Positions 45,800 to 54,366 of a stretch of 64,000 nucleotides of DNA are shown piece after piece (positions within the stretch are counted from its first letter, which is position 1; the number at the start of each line of letters is the position of its first letter). Origin of the DNA: FEN-1073 sp963780865 (GTDB lineage Bacteria > Chloroflexota > Anaerolineae > Anaerolineales > RBG-16-64-43); contig CAWADT010000020.1 in NCBI GenBank assembly GCA_963780865.1, positions 1 through 64,000 on the forward strand, read 5' to 3'. The notes under the pieces were generated by a model. It worked only from the letters and a program-made list of their open reading frames with translations. It did no database searches and was not told where the DNA came from. The translations under genes were made by a program, and so were the position numbers.

Positions 45800-46020
45800 T
45801 CCTTTCAAGTCAAGGCAATTCTTCGCCAAGAACCAACTTCTATCCGTGCTGACCGGTCTCGGCCAGACACCGTATACTTCATGCGCCGCAAGGCGATGGG
45901 TGAAGCCAATTCCAGGCAAACCCCATCTCAGTCGTCGGTCCCTGTTCGGAAACCCAGCAGTTACGCGGGCTGCCTGAAGTAACCTTCTCCGGATAATGAA
46001 TGCCGGGGCGAGAGTGGACA
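45800..46020 (-). ncRNA. candidate bridge RNA of the IS110 element
   Basis: Non-coding stretch at the 3' side of the transposase. In transposon orientation it includes CTTCACCCATCGCCTTGC followed by GGCGCATGAAG, a stem with an asymmetric internal loop, and GGTGTCTGGCCGAGACC, an imperfect hairpin. IS110-family elements encode their guide RNA in the long non-coding end; which end applies here is inferred from length only. Confidence 0.3.
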
Positions 46021-46024
46021 CACT

Positions 46025-47179
46025 TTAAATGGGCTTTTGTTTTAGGATCGCCCCTGTGGGCATCACCCCCGTTTCCAGATAGCGCCAAAGCGCGATCAAC
46101 AATTTGCGCGCCAACGCCACAATCCCGATCCGCCTCAGACGCGCACTGCCCCTCCCGAATCGATCCGCATACCAGTGGCTTAGCTGGCTCTTGGGCTGGT
46201 AGCGCAACCAATCCCAGGCGATTTCGATCGCCATGGAGCGAATCTCAGGATTTCCGGACTTCCCAATCCCCTGTTCCTGGAAGGATCCTCCACTTTGGTA
46301 TGGCATGGGGGTCAGCCCCGCTATTGCTCCGAGTTCCCGGCGGTTTTGAAATTTCCTCCAACCGAATAATTCCATCACGAACAACCAGGCGCTGTTTGGC
46401 CCGATCCCCCTCAGGGACATCAGCTGGCGGACCTGGTCCAGAGCTTCCCCTTTCCCTTCACGAATGGCTTTCTCCCTTTCCGTGTCCAACTCTTCAATCT
46501 GTTGTTCCAGTGCCTTGGTCCGTTGATTTTCCCGCAATAACCGCTCTTGTAGTTTCACCGGCAAGGGATTTCCATCCCAAATCCGAACGTCTCCAAGCCG
46601 GTCGGAAAATTTCGTTCGCACACTCATTTTCACCCCCTGGCTGGCCAGCAATCCTTTGATCCGGTTGGTGTATTCCGTGTGGTCTTTCTTTAGGGCCGCC
46701 AATTCCCGGTGCAGTTGCCGGTCATCCTCCTCGGAGGCGCTTGGGACGTGCAGGATATGCCAGACCTTGGTTTCTCCCTCGTGATATCGGATCAGCATCG
46801 TGAGCAGCTTGTTGGCATCCATCCGGTCGGTCTTCGCCCTTCTCGCCCGACGGTTTACTTCAATACTGGATGAATCGACTATTTGGTTGTCAATTCCCCG
46901 GCTCAGCAAATATCGATGCAGCCAGAAACCGTCACGGCCGGCCTCGTAACAACTGCGGATCGGGACGTCCAGTGGCAATCCAAACCGTTTCTTCGCCAGA
47001 AGGATCTCCTCTTCCAAGGCGCCCAGATCCCGGGCTTCGATCCGTCGTATCCGTGGCGGCTGACCAAATCCTACGCTAAATCCCAAGGTCCAAGTGTTCC
47101 AGCCCAGTTCAAATGCGAGATACAACGTCAACGTTGGTTTTGCGCTATACTCTGGTTTGCGGGTTGTTGCAGTGCGCAT
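46025..47179 (-). CDS. IS110 family transposase
   Basis: A 384-aa RNA-guided recombinase from the ATG at 47179, with GAGGAGG in front. The N-terminal DEDD domain shows CYEAGRDGFWLHRYL and KTDRMDANKLLTML. The first acidic residue is Glu (YLAFELGW) where Asp is usual. The C-terminal Tnp domain has SLRGIGPNSAWLF..., ELGAIAGLTPMPYQSGG and GKSGNPEIRSM, holding the candidate serine nucleophile. It looks complete, so the element may be active. Confidence 0.92.
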   Translation of the reverse strand: MRTATTRKPEYSAKPTLTLYLAFELGWNTWTLGFSVGFGQPPRIRRIEARDLGALEEEILLAKKRFGLPLDVPIRSCYEAGRDGFWLHRYLLSRGIDNQIVDSSSIEVNRRARRAKTDRMDANKLLTMLIRYHEGETKVWHILHVPSASEEDDRQLHRELAALKKDHTEYTNRIKGLLASQGVKMSVRTKFSDRLGDVRIWDGNPLPVKLQERLLRENQRTKALEQQIEELDTEREKAIREGKGEALDQVRQLMSLRGIGPNSAWLFVMELFGWRKFQNRRELGAIAGLTPMPYQSGGSFQEQGIGKSGNPEIRSMAIEIAWDWLRYQPKSQLSHWYADRFGRGSARLRRIGIVALARKLLIALWRYLETGVMPTGAILKQKPI

Positions 47180-47317
47180 CGCTTCCTCCTCTTGTTGGGG
47201 ATACCAGGAAGTTTGCACGCAACGGCCCGCAAGTTCAACTACGCCCCCTGCATAGTATCTCAGCCCAAGAAAAGCTGGAAGGAATTTCACTGGATTGATG
47301 ACTTGGTATTTCTCTCC

Positions 47318-47452
47318 CTCATCCGGCCTTCGGCCACCTTCTCCCAGCGCCTGCCCTCGCGAAGCGGGGGTATGCTGGGAGAACCTGTCCCGGAGCGCCC
47401 GTCCCGAGCGGAGCGAGGGATAGCGACGGGAGGATGGGATGAGGGGGGAAGG
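47318..47452 (+). repeat. CTTCTCCCAGC repeat family, interrupted copy
   Basis: Same block order as 15303-15405 (reverse). A 21-base insert (47350-47370, starting CCTGCCC and ending GCGGGGG) lies in the CTCCCAGC/GCTGGGAG loop; it is a shortened form of the 56-base insert at 21448. A second extra segment (about 47396-47424) precedes CGACGGGAGG. No gene lies between 47180 and 47515. Confidence 0.75.
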
Positions 47453-47515
47453 CGGAGTAGTTAACCCGGGAGAATATTATCCGATCTCTGCGGTGTCAGG
47501 CGTTGTGCGGAGAAA

Positions 47516-48205
47516 TCACTCCGGCGGAATGAGCCGGTACCCGACGCCCGGCTCGGTATGGATAAACGAAGGCCGCGAGGGATCCGGTTCCAGTTTGTGA
47601 CGCAGGTTGCTGATATTGACGCGCAGGAGGTGCTGTTCGCTTTCGTACGCGTTCCCCCAGACCAGGCGCAAGAGTTGCCGGTGAGTGAGCACTCTCCCGG
47701 CGTTTTGCATCAGGATCCGCAGCAGGTCGTATTCCGTCGGCGTGAGGATGATTTCGCGCTCCGTTACCGTCACCAGGCGGCGGGGCAGATCCATCCGCAA
47801 CGCACCCGCCTGCAGCACGGGCTCATCGGCGACGCTCCCCTGGCGGCGCATCACCACCCGGATGCGGGCCATGAGTTCCCCCGTGCCGAACGGTTTGACC
47901 AGATAATCGTCGGCCCCGGCGTCGAGCGCGGAGATTTTGTCCTTCTCCGCCTCGCGCACCGAGAGGACGATGATGGGGGTTTGCGACCACTCGCGCAACC
48001 GGCGCGCCACCTCCACCCCGTCCAGGTCTGGCAGCCCGAGGTCGAGGATGATGAGATCCGGGCGACCGGCGACGACGGCCGTCAACGCTTCCTGTCCGCC
48101 GGCGGCCTCGAGTACCGTGTACCCCTGCGCTCCCAGGGCCACCCGCAAATACCGGCGGATGGGAGCTTCGTCGTCGACGATCAGGATTCGAAGGGCGTTG
48201 TCCAT
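47516..48205 (-). CDS. kdpE: response regulator KdpE
   Basis: OmpR/PhoB-type regulator, 229 aa, from the ATG at 48205 (MDNALRILIVDDEAPIRRYL). The receiver has the acidic pair DDE, the phospho-acceptor in LIILDLGLPDLDG, and the Lys in YLVKPFG. The winged-helix DNA-binding domain runs from about 130 to 229 (LTPTEYDLLRILMQNAGRVLTHRQLL). It controls kdp expression with KdpD, whose gene ends 11 bases upstream. Confidence 0.96.
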   Translation of the reverse strand: MDNALRILIVDDEAPIRRYLRVALGAQGYTVLEAAGGQEALTAVVAGRPDLIILDLGLPDLDGVEVARRLREWSQTPIIVLSVREAEKDKISALDAGADDYLVKPFGTGELMARIRVVMRRQGSVADEPVLQAGALRMDLPRRLVTVTEREIILTPTEYDLLRILMQNAGRVLTHRQLLRLVWGNAYESEQHLLRVNISNLRHKLEPDPSRPSFIHTEPGVGYRLIPPE

Positions 48206-48216
48206 CAGGATTGATT

Positions 48217-50883
48217 TTATTCCACGAGCGGCAATTCCACCGCAATCACGGTCCCGCCTCCCGGGCGGGGGAGGGCGTATATTTTTCCGCTGTGGGCTTC
48301 GACGAGCCCTTTGCTGATGGAAAGCCCCAACCCGGAACCGCTGACGTTTTCCGGCCGCTGGATCCGGAAGAATTTTTCGAAAACTCGCGCCTCGTCTTCG
48401 GGAGGAATCCCGACCCCGCGGTCGGCGATTTCGATGTGCGCCGTCAGGCCGTCTTCGCCCGCGCTGATATCGATCGGGCAACCGGGCGGCGAATATTTCA
48501 CGGCGTTATCGAGGATGTTGACGAGCACCTGAACCAGAAGCCCGATATCGACCGGAACAGGGGGAAAATCGGGCGGAATGTTTACCCGCACCGGATTCCC
48601 CGCAATTTCCTTTCCGAGCAGGTCCAGAGCCGTGTTGACGATATCCTGGAGTTCCTCGGGCTCGCGATGCAAATACAATGCGCCGCTTTCGATCCGGCTC
48701 ATGGAGAGCAGGTTGCCCACCAGCCGATTCAGGCGATCCGCTTCCCCCTTGGCCGTCAGGATCAGGTTGCGCCGATCCTCGTCGCGCAGCGAGTTGGCCT
48801 GGTCGTCGAGACTCGTCAGCGCGCCCGTAATCGAAACCAGCGGCGTGCGCAGATCGTGGGTCAAAGAGTTCAGAAGCGCCGACTGCAGTTTCTCGGTCGC
48901 CTCTAGGAGCTGCGTCTGCTGGGCTCGGTCGGAAAGTTGGACGCGTTCGATGGCAAGCGCCGCCTGGCTGGCGAATGCTTCGAGCAGGCGGTAGCCTTCC
49001 GGGGGAAGATGGCGCGATGGATCATGCGGCCGTACGGCGAGAATTCCCACCCGGGTGCTTCCGGTGTTCAGCGGCAGGTAGCGCGCGGAAGATGCGGGCA
49101 GCGTATCGGTTCCCCGGCCGGCGGGTTGGTTGTGTTCGAACGCCCATTCCGCGACGGCCAGCTCGTTTTCCCCGGTTTGAAAATCCGGAGTGGCGGCGGT
49201 CGATTGGAGCGTCCCCGTCGAATCGGGCAGAAAGATCACCAGATCGCGGTCGAAGGTTTGGGCGATATTGTTCATGATCGCCTGGAGGATGCTCTCCAGG
49301 TTGTTCGTGCCGGATAGGTCGCGGCTCAGACCGTACAGGGAGGCAGTTTCGTTCCGCCGCCGCTCGGCGGATTCCGCCTGATCGCGCAGGTTGATCGCCA
49401 GTTGGCTGATGACGATTCCGACGGCGAAAAATCCGGCGAAGGTGAGCAGATATTCGGTGTCGGTGACCGCAAAGGTCATGAAGGGCGGAACGAAGAAGAA
49501 ATCGAAAGCCAGCACGCTGAGAATCGAAACCATGATCGACGGGCCGCGGCCCAGCCGGATGGCGGCAACGACGACCGCCAGGAGGTAGATCATGACCAGA
49601 TTGGTGGGTGCGATGAGCCCACGCAGGGGAAAACCAAGCGCCGTGGCGAACACCACCAGCAGCAATCCCATGGCGTACCGGTCCAGCGGCCGGTGAGGAA
49701 TAAATTCCCGCGCCTGCGCCGGGCGGCCGGTCTCCGGTTCCCCGCTGACGACGAAGATGTCAATCGGGCCGCTCTCCCGGATTAATCGATCGACCAGGGA
49801 TTGGCGCAGCCAGCCCTGCCACGACGGGCGGGTGGGCTTGCCGATAATGATGCGGGTGATGTTGTTCTTGCGCGCGTACTCCAGCAGCACATCGTGCAGC
49901 GGCGTTCCCGTCAGGGTGATCGTCTTCCCGCCCAATTCCTCCACGCGTTGGAGGCTCCGGGCGATCCGGTTGCGTTCCGACGCGGAGAGCCGCGAGTCCT
50001 CGGGCGTCTCGACGTAAACCGCCAGCCATTCGCAGTTGAGCTCGCCGGCCAGCCGGCGGGCAGAGCGCACCAGCCGTTCGCCGAGTGCGTCGGGGCTGAG
50101 GCACACCATCAGCCGTTCGCCCGCCGCCCACGGTCCGGCGATTGCCTTGGCCTGCATGTAGGTTTGCATCTGGCCTTCGACGCGCTCGGCCGCGTGCCGC
50201 AGGCTCATTTCGCGCAGCGCGGTCAGGTTGCCTTTGCGGAAGAACATCTGCACCGCGCGGGCCGCCTGGTCCGAAACGTACACCTTGCCGTCCTGCAGCC
50301 GCTTGAGGAGTTCCTCCGGGGGGAGGTCCACCAGTTCGATGTCGCCGGCTTCCTCCAGCACCGTATCGGGGATCGTCTCGCGCACCTTCACCCCGGTGAT
50401 CTGGGCGATCACATCGTTGAGGCTTTCGACGTGCTGGATGTTGAGCGTCGTGTAGACGTTGATCCCGGCGTCCAGCAGGTCTTCCACATCCTGATAGCGT
50501 TTGGGATGCACCGAACCGGCCACATTGGTGTGCGCCAGCTCGTCCACCAGGGCGATTTGCGGACGGCGGGCGAGCACCGAATCGACGTCCATCTCGGTCA
50601 GGTTAATCCCGCGGTGCTGGATTGTCTTGCGCGGGAGGATCTCCAATCCGGAGAGCAACGCTTCGGTGTCCGCGCGCCGGTGCGTTTCGACCAGCGCCAC
50701 CGCCACGTCCACGCCCTCGGCTTTGCGCAAACGCGCGGCCTCGAGCATGGCGTAGGTTTTTCCCACCCCGGCCGCGTATCCGAGGAAGATTTTTAAATGG
50801 CCGCGGAGGAGCGTGTTTTGCTCCGCCTGGATCTTGGCCAGCAGTTCATCGGGATTGGGGCGGGAAGGTTCCTCGGGAGTCAT
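48217..50883 (-). CDS. kdpD: sensor histidine kinase KdpD
   Basis: An 888-aa sensor for K+ limitation or turgor. In order: KdpD domain with P-loop FLGYAAGVGKTYAML, a universal-stress-like domain to about 360, four DUF4118 transmembrane helices (about 385-480), a GAF-type domain, HisKA with the phospho-His in SLTHDLRTPLVSITG, and HATPase with NILDNAVKYSP, DRGVGIP and GSGLGLSI. From the ATG at 50883, just past the kdpC stop; upstream ATGs fall within kdpC. Full length. Confidence 0.96.
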   Translation of the reverse strand: MTPEEPSRPNPDELLAKIQAEQNTLLRGHLKIFLGYAAGVGKTYAMLEAARLRKAEGVDVAVALVETHRRADTEALLSGLEILPRKTIQHRGINLTEMDVDSVLARRPQIALVDELAHTNVAGSVHPKRYQDVEDLLDAGINVYTTLNIQHVESLNDVIAQITGVKVRETIPDTVLEEAGDIELVDLPPEELLKRLQDGKVYVSDQAARAVQMFFRKGNLTALREMSLRHAAERVEGQMQTYMQAKAIAGPWAAGERLMVCLSPDALGERLVRSARRLAGELNCEWLAVYVETPEDSRLSASERNRIARSLQRVEELGGKTITLTGTPLHDVLLEYARKNNITRIIIGKPTRPSWQGWLRQSLVDRLIRESGPIDIFVVSGEPETGRPAQAREFIPHRPLDRYAMGLLLVVFATALGFPLRGLIAPTNLVMIYLLAVVVAAIRLGRGPSIMVSILSVLAFDFFFVPPFMTFAVTDTEYLLTFAGFFAVGIVISQLAINLRDQAESAERRRNETASLYGLSRDLSGTNNLESILQAIMNNIAQTFDRDLVIFLPDSTGTLQSTAATPDFQTGENELAVAEWAFEHNQPAGRGTDTLPASSARYLPLNTGSTRVGILAVRPHDPSRHLPPEGYRLLEAFASQAALAIERVQLSDRAQQTQLLEATEKLQSALLNSLTHDLRTPLVSITGALTSLDDQANSLRDEDRRNLILTAKGEADRLNRLVGNLLSMSRIESGALYLHREPEELQDIVNTALDLLGKEIAGNPVRVNIPPDFPPVPVDIGLLVQVLVNILDNAVKYSPPGCPIDISAGEDGLTAHIEIADRGVGIPPEDEARVFEKFFRIQRPENVSGSGLGLSISKGLVEAHSGKIYALPRPGGGTVIAVELPLVE

Positions 50884-50888
50884 CCTCT

Positions 50889-51461
50889 TTATTGTATGCC
50901 ATCCAGCGCAAGGTTCAATTGCAGGACATTCACACGCGGTTCGCCGAGGAATCCCCATTGCCTTCCCTCGCTATATTGATTGACGAGGGCGGTTACGGCG
51001 GCCTCCGTCATTCCCCGCGCGCGCGCGACGCGTGGCACCTGGTAAAGCGCCGCGGCGATCGAAATGTCGGGATCCAGCCCGCTCCCTGACGCCGTGACCA
51101 GATCGACCGGGATGGGCAGGGTATTCCCGGGGTCGGCGGCTTGCAGTGCGGAGATACGGGCCTGAACCGCCGCGAGCAGCGCCGGGTTCAAAGGACCGTA
51201 ATTCGATCCGGAGGAAGCCGCCGCGTTATAGGAGAAATTGGACGTCGCTGATAGACGCCCCCAAAAATATTTCGGATCGTCGAAGGGCTGGCCGATCAAT
51301 TCGGAACCGAGCGTTTTCCCGTTCCGAACGATCAGACTGCCGTTGGCTTGATGGGGAAAAATCAACTGCGCGATGCCGGTGACCGCCAGGGGGTATAGAA
51401 AACCGGTAATCAGAGTGAAGATTATTAAAATCAGAATTGCCGGCCGCAACTGACTGCGCAT
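50889..51461 (-). CDS. kdpC: potassium-transporting ATPase KdpC subunit
   Basis: A 190-aa single-span subunit that stabilises KdpFABC. N-terminal helix LILIIFTLITGFLYPLAVTGIAQLIFPHQANGSL, then GSELIGQPFDDPKYFWGRLSAT and a C-terminal GEPRVNVLQLNLALDG. AGAGGAGATATACC precedes the ATG. Confidence 0.97.
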   Translation of the reverse strand: MRSQLRPAILILIIFTLITGFLYPLAVTGIAQLIFPHQANGSLIVRNGKTLGSELIGQPFDDPKYFWGRLSATSNFSYNAAASSGSNYGPLNPALLAAVQARISALQAADPGNTLPIPVDLVTASGSGLDPDISIAAALYQVPRVARARGMTEAAVTALVNQYSEGRQWGFLGEPRVNVLQLNLALDGIQ

Positions 51462-51473
51462 GGTATATCTCCT

Positions 51474-52226
51474 CTATCCCGCTGCGGCATTCGGCGAAGC
51501 CTGCGGACCAGCTTCGCGCAATTCCATCGAGCGGGTTCGTTCGAGTGCCTCCGCGGTCTGCCAGGCGAAATTTTTGAGAATCCGGCTGTCGTCGGCCGGC
51601 AGATCGGCATACTCGCCGCGCCAGATTTGAATTTCTCCGACCAGCCCCCAGGCATTCTCGATCGGGATGGCCCGATCCGGCTTTTCCTGCGGCGCGGCGT
51701 TCCTGGGCTCGCCGGCAATGATGGTCGGCGAACCCTTGGCGGGTTGGTAACACACATTGACCAGGTTGGCCTGAAACAGTCGGCGGATCTGCTGGGCGAC
51801 CGTGTGGGCCGCGGCATCCTGCGAGCGTTTACCGGCCAGAGCCGCACTCAACTCATACATAAAAACGGCTTCCCGGGCTTTGATCAGGCTGGATTGGATG
51901 CGCTCGACCACGACCACCGCCACGCCCAGGAAAATCACCAGCACCAGCCAGCCTTCCAGGCTGCCCACCTCGAAAGTATTGAACGGCGGAATAAACAGAT
52001 AATCAAAAAACAGCGCGGCCGAGAGGGCGGCGCTTAGCCCCGGCGCCAGTCCCCAGCGGCTCGCGCTCCAGGCCACCGGCACCAGATACAGCAGCGCGAT
52101 GACCGCATCGCCGAGCGTATTCCGGCCGATCAACGCCATAAGAATGGTGGTAGCCAGGACGGTCAGAACGGCTGAAAGACTTTTCAATAAAAGACGGAAG
52201 AAAATTGAAAAACTGTTGTTGTTCAT
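51474..52226 (-). CDS. stand-alone DUF4118/GAF-like membrane protein in the kdp operon
   Basis: A 250-aa protein made of the input part of KdpD without its kinase. It has four hydrophobic helices (about 10-110) with the DUF4118 pattern (AVIALLYLVPVAWSASRWGLAPGLSAALSAALFFDYLFIPP), a coiled helix, and a GAF-like region. There is no HisKA, no HATPase and no N-terminal KdpD domain. It lies between kdpB and kdpC with gaps of about 33 and 12 bases and a good ribosome-binding site. It may tune K+ sensing by pairing with KdpD; that is inference. Confidence 0.85.
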   Translation of the reverse strand: MNNNSFSIFFRLLLKSLSAVLTVLATTILMALIGRNTLGDAVIALLYLVPVAWSASRWGLAPGLSAALSAALFFDYLFIPPFNTFEVGSLEGWLVLVIFLGVAVVVVERIQSSLIKAREAVFMYELSAALAGKRSQDAAAHTVAQQIRRLFQANLVNVCYQPAKGSPTIIAGEPRNAAPQEKPDRAIPIENAWGLVGEIQIWRGEYADLPADDSRILKNFAWQTAEALERTRSMELREAGPQASPNAAAG

Positions 52227-52259
52227 GTTCGCATTCTCCCTTCGGCCGTCCGGCGCTTC

Positions 52260-54362
52260 CTATGCCAGATGCAGAGCCGCGAGCAGCATATCGATCAGTT
52301 TAATTCCGATGAACGGCGCGACCAAACCGCCGAGGCCGTAGATCAGCAGATTGTCGCGCAGGAGCTTGGCCGCCCCCACCGCGCGGTAGGGAACGCCCCG
52401 CAGCGCGAGCGGAATAAGCGCGATGATGATCATGGCATTGAAGATCACCGCCGAGAGGATCGCGCTTTGCGGGGTGGTCAGCCCCATGACGTTCAGCACG
52501 CTGAGGGCCGGGTAGGTGATGGAAAAAGCCGCCGGGATGATCGCGAAATATTTGGAGACGTCGTTGGCGATGCTGAAGGTGGTGAGCGCGCCGCGGGTCA
52601 TGAGTAGCTGTTTGCCTATCTCCACGATCTCGATCAGCTTGGTGGGGTTGCTGTCGAGGTCGACCATATTGGCCGCCTCGCGCGCCGGCTGGGTGCCGGT
52701 GTTCATCGCAACCGCCACGTCGGCCTGGGCCAGCGCCGGGGCGTCGTTGGTGCCGTCGCCCGTCATGGCCACCAGCCGCCCGCCGGCCTGAGAATCCCGG
52801 ATGAGCTTGAGTTTGGCCTCGGGCGTGGCCTGGGCCAGAAAATCGTCCACCCCGGCTTCGGCCGCGATGGCCGCGGCGGTCAGCGGATTGTCCCCGGTGA
52901 TCATCACCGTCTTGATCCCCATCTTCCGAAGTTGGGCGAACCGCTCGCGGATGCCGCCCTTGACGATGTCTTTCAGGTGAACCACGCCCAGAGCATCCCC
53001 ATCCCGGGTTACCACCAGCGGCGTTCCTCCGCTGCGGGCGATGACGTCCACGGCTTCTTTCAGGCCGGGAGGAATTTGTTTTCCGGCGTCCGCGATGAGC
53101 GCGAACATGGAATCCGGCGCGCCCTTGCGGATGCTCATGCCGTCGATGTCCACCCCGCTCATGCGGCTCTGGGCGGAGAATGGGATGAAGTGCATCGGCG
53201 CGATCGTCGATTTTTCATCGGCGGTTTCCGGCGCGCCGACCGTGCGGCCGCGCAAGCCGTATTTCTCCTTGGCCAGAACGACGATGCTGCGGCCCTCGGG
53301 AGTCTCGTCGGCCAGCGAGGAAAGTTGGGCGGCCTCGGCCAGCTCCGCGTGGGTAACCTTGCCCACCGGGCTGAATTCGACCGCCTGCCGGTTTCCAAGC
53401 GTGATCGTGCCGGTCTTGTCCAGCAGCAGCACGTCCACGTCGCCGGCTGCTTCCACCGCCCGGCCCGACATCGCGATCACATTGCGCTGGATCATGCGGT
53501 CCATTCCCGCGATTCCGATCGCCGAAAGCAGGCCGCCGATCGTCGTCGGGATCAGGCACACGAGCAGCGCGACGAGCACCGTGACGGTGACGGGTTGGCC
53601 CTGTCCGGCGGTGTGAACGCTGAAGAGCGAGTAGGGCAGGAGCGTGGCGCAGACGATGAGAAAGATGATCGTGAACCCCGCCAGGAGGATGTTGAGCGCG
53701 ATTTCGTTGGGGGTCTTCTGGCGCTTGGCGCCTTCCACCAGCCCGATCATCCGGTCCAGGAAGCCTTCGCCGGGGTCGGTCGTCACCCGCACGATCAGCC
53801 AGTCGGAGAGCAGGCGCGTGCCGCCGGTGACGGCGCTGCGGTCGCCGCCGGATTCGCGGATGACCGGAGCGCTTTCGCCGGTCACCGCGCTCTCGTCCAC
53901 CGACGCGACGCCTTCGATGATCTCGCCGTCGCCCGGGATCGTGTCGCCCGCCTCCACCAGGATCAGGTCGTCCTTGCGTAAATCAATGGACGAGATCGAA
54001 TCGCAGCGCGCATCCCGGCGCGGCGCGCAAAGCCTCCTGGCGATCGTTTCCTTGCGCGTGCGGCGGAGCGCCTCGGCCTGGGCCTTCCCGCGCCCTTCCG
54101 CCAGCGCCTCGGAAAAATTGGCAAACAGTACGGTGAACCACAGCCAGAGCGAAACCGCGCCGATGAACCCGGCCGGCGCTTCCCCGTGCCCGCTTAGCGC
54201 CTGCACCCAGAGGGCCGTGGTCAGCACGCTGCCGATCTCGACCACAAACATCACCGGGTTGCGAATCTCCGTCCGCGGGTTGAGTTTGACGAAGGAATCC
54301 AGAACCGCGCGCCGGTAGAGCGCGATGTTGCGCGAGTCGCGGTGTTTGGTTTCGGCGGTCAT
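52260..54362 (-). CDS. kdpB: potassium-transporting ATPase KdpB subunit
   Basis: P-type ATPase, 700 aa. The phosphorylation motif is LLLDKTGTITLGNRQA, with TGES (VTGESAPVIRESGGD), MTGDGTNDAPALAQADVAVAMNTG and about seven hydrophobic helices. It hydrolyses ATP to drive K+ through KdpA. The kdpA stop is 5 bases upstream. Confidence 0.97.
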   Translation of the reverse strand: MTAETKHRDSRNIALYRRAVLDSFVKLNPRTEIRNPVMFVVEIGSVLTTALWVQALSGHGEAPAGFIGAVSLWLWFTVLFANFSEALAEGRGKAQAEALRRTRKETIARRLCAPRRDARCDSISSIDLRKDDLILVEAGDTIPGDGEIIEGVASVDESAVTGESAPVIRESGGDRSAVTGGTRLLSDWLIVRVTTDPGEGFLDRMIGLVEGAKRQKTPNEIALNILLAGFTIIFLIVCATLLPYSLFSVHTAGQGQPVTVTVLVALLVCLIPTTIGGLLSAIGIAGMDRMIQRNVIAMSGRAVEAAGDVDVLLLDKTGTITLGNRQAVEFSPVGKVTHAELAEAAQLSSLADETPEGRSIVVLAKEKYGLRGRTVGAPETADEKSTIAPMHFIPFSAQSRMSGVDIDGMSIRKGAPDSMFALIADAGKQIPPGLKEAVDVIARSGGTPLVVTRDGDALGVVHLKDIVKGGIRERFAQLRKMGIKTVMITGDNPLTAAAIAAEAGVDDFLAQATPEAKLKLIRDSQAGGRLVAMTGDGTNDAPALAQADVAVAMNTGTQPAREAANMVDLDSNPTKLIEIVEIGKQLLMTRGALTTFSIANDVSKYFAIIPAAFSITYPALSVLNVMGLTTPQSAILSAVIFNAMIIIALIPLALRGVPYRAVGAAKLLRDNLLIYGLGGLVAPFIGIKLIDMLLAALHLA

Positions 54363-54366
54363 AGGA

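Larger units (their letters stand above)
45790..47310 (-). mobile_element. IS110-family insertion sequence (ends approximate)
   Basis: Transposase gene plus about 230 non-coding bases beyond its stop and about 130 before its start. IS110 elements lack clear terminal inverted repeats, so ends are estimates. It lies between the HEXXH gene and kdpE and breaks no recognisable gene. Confidence 0.6.

Noticed and set aside
45794..46021. 75-codon minus-strand protein beside the transposase
   Set aside because: No ribosome-binding site or family; better read as the non-coding end of the element.
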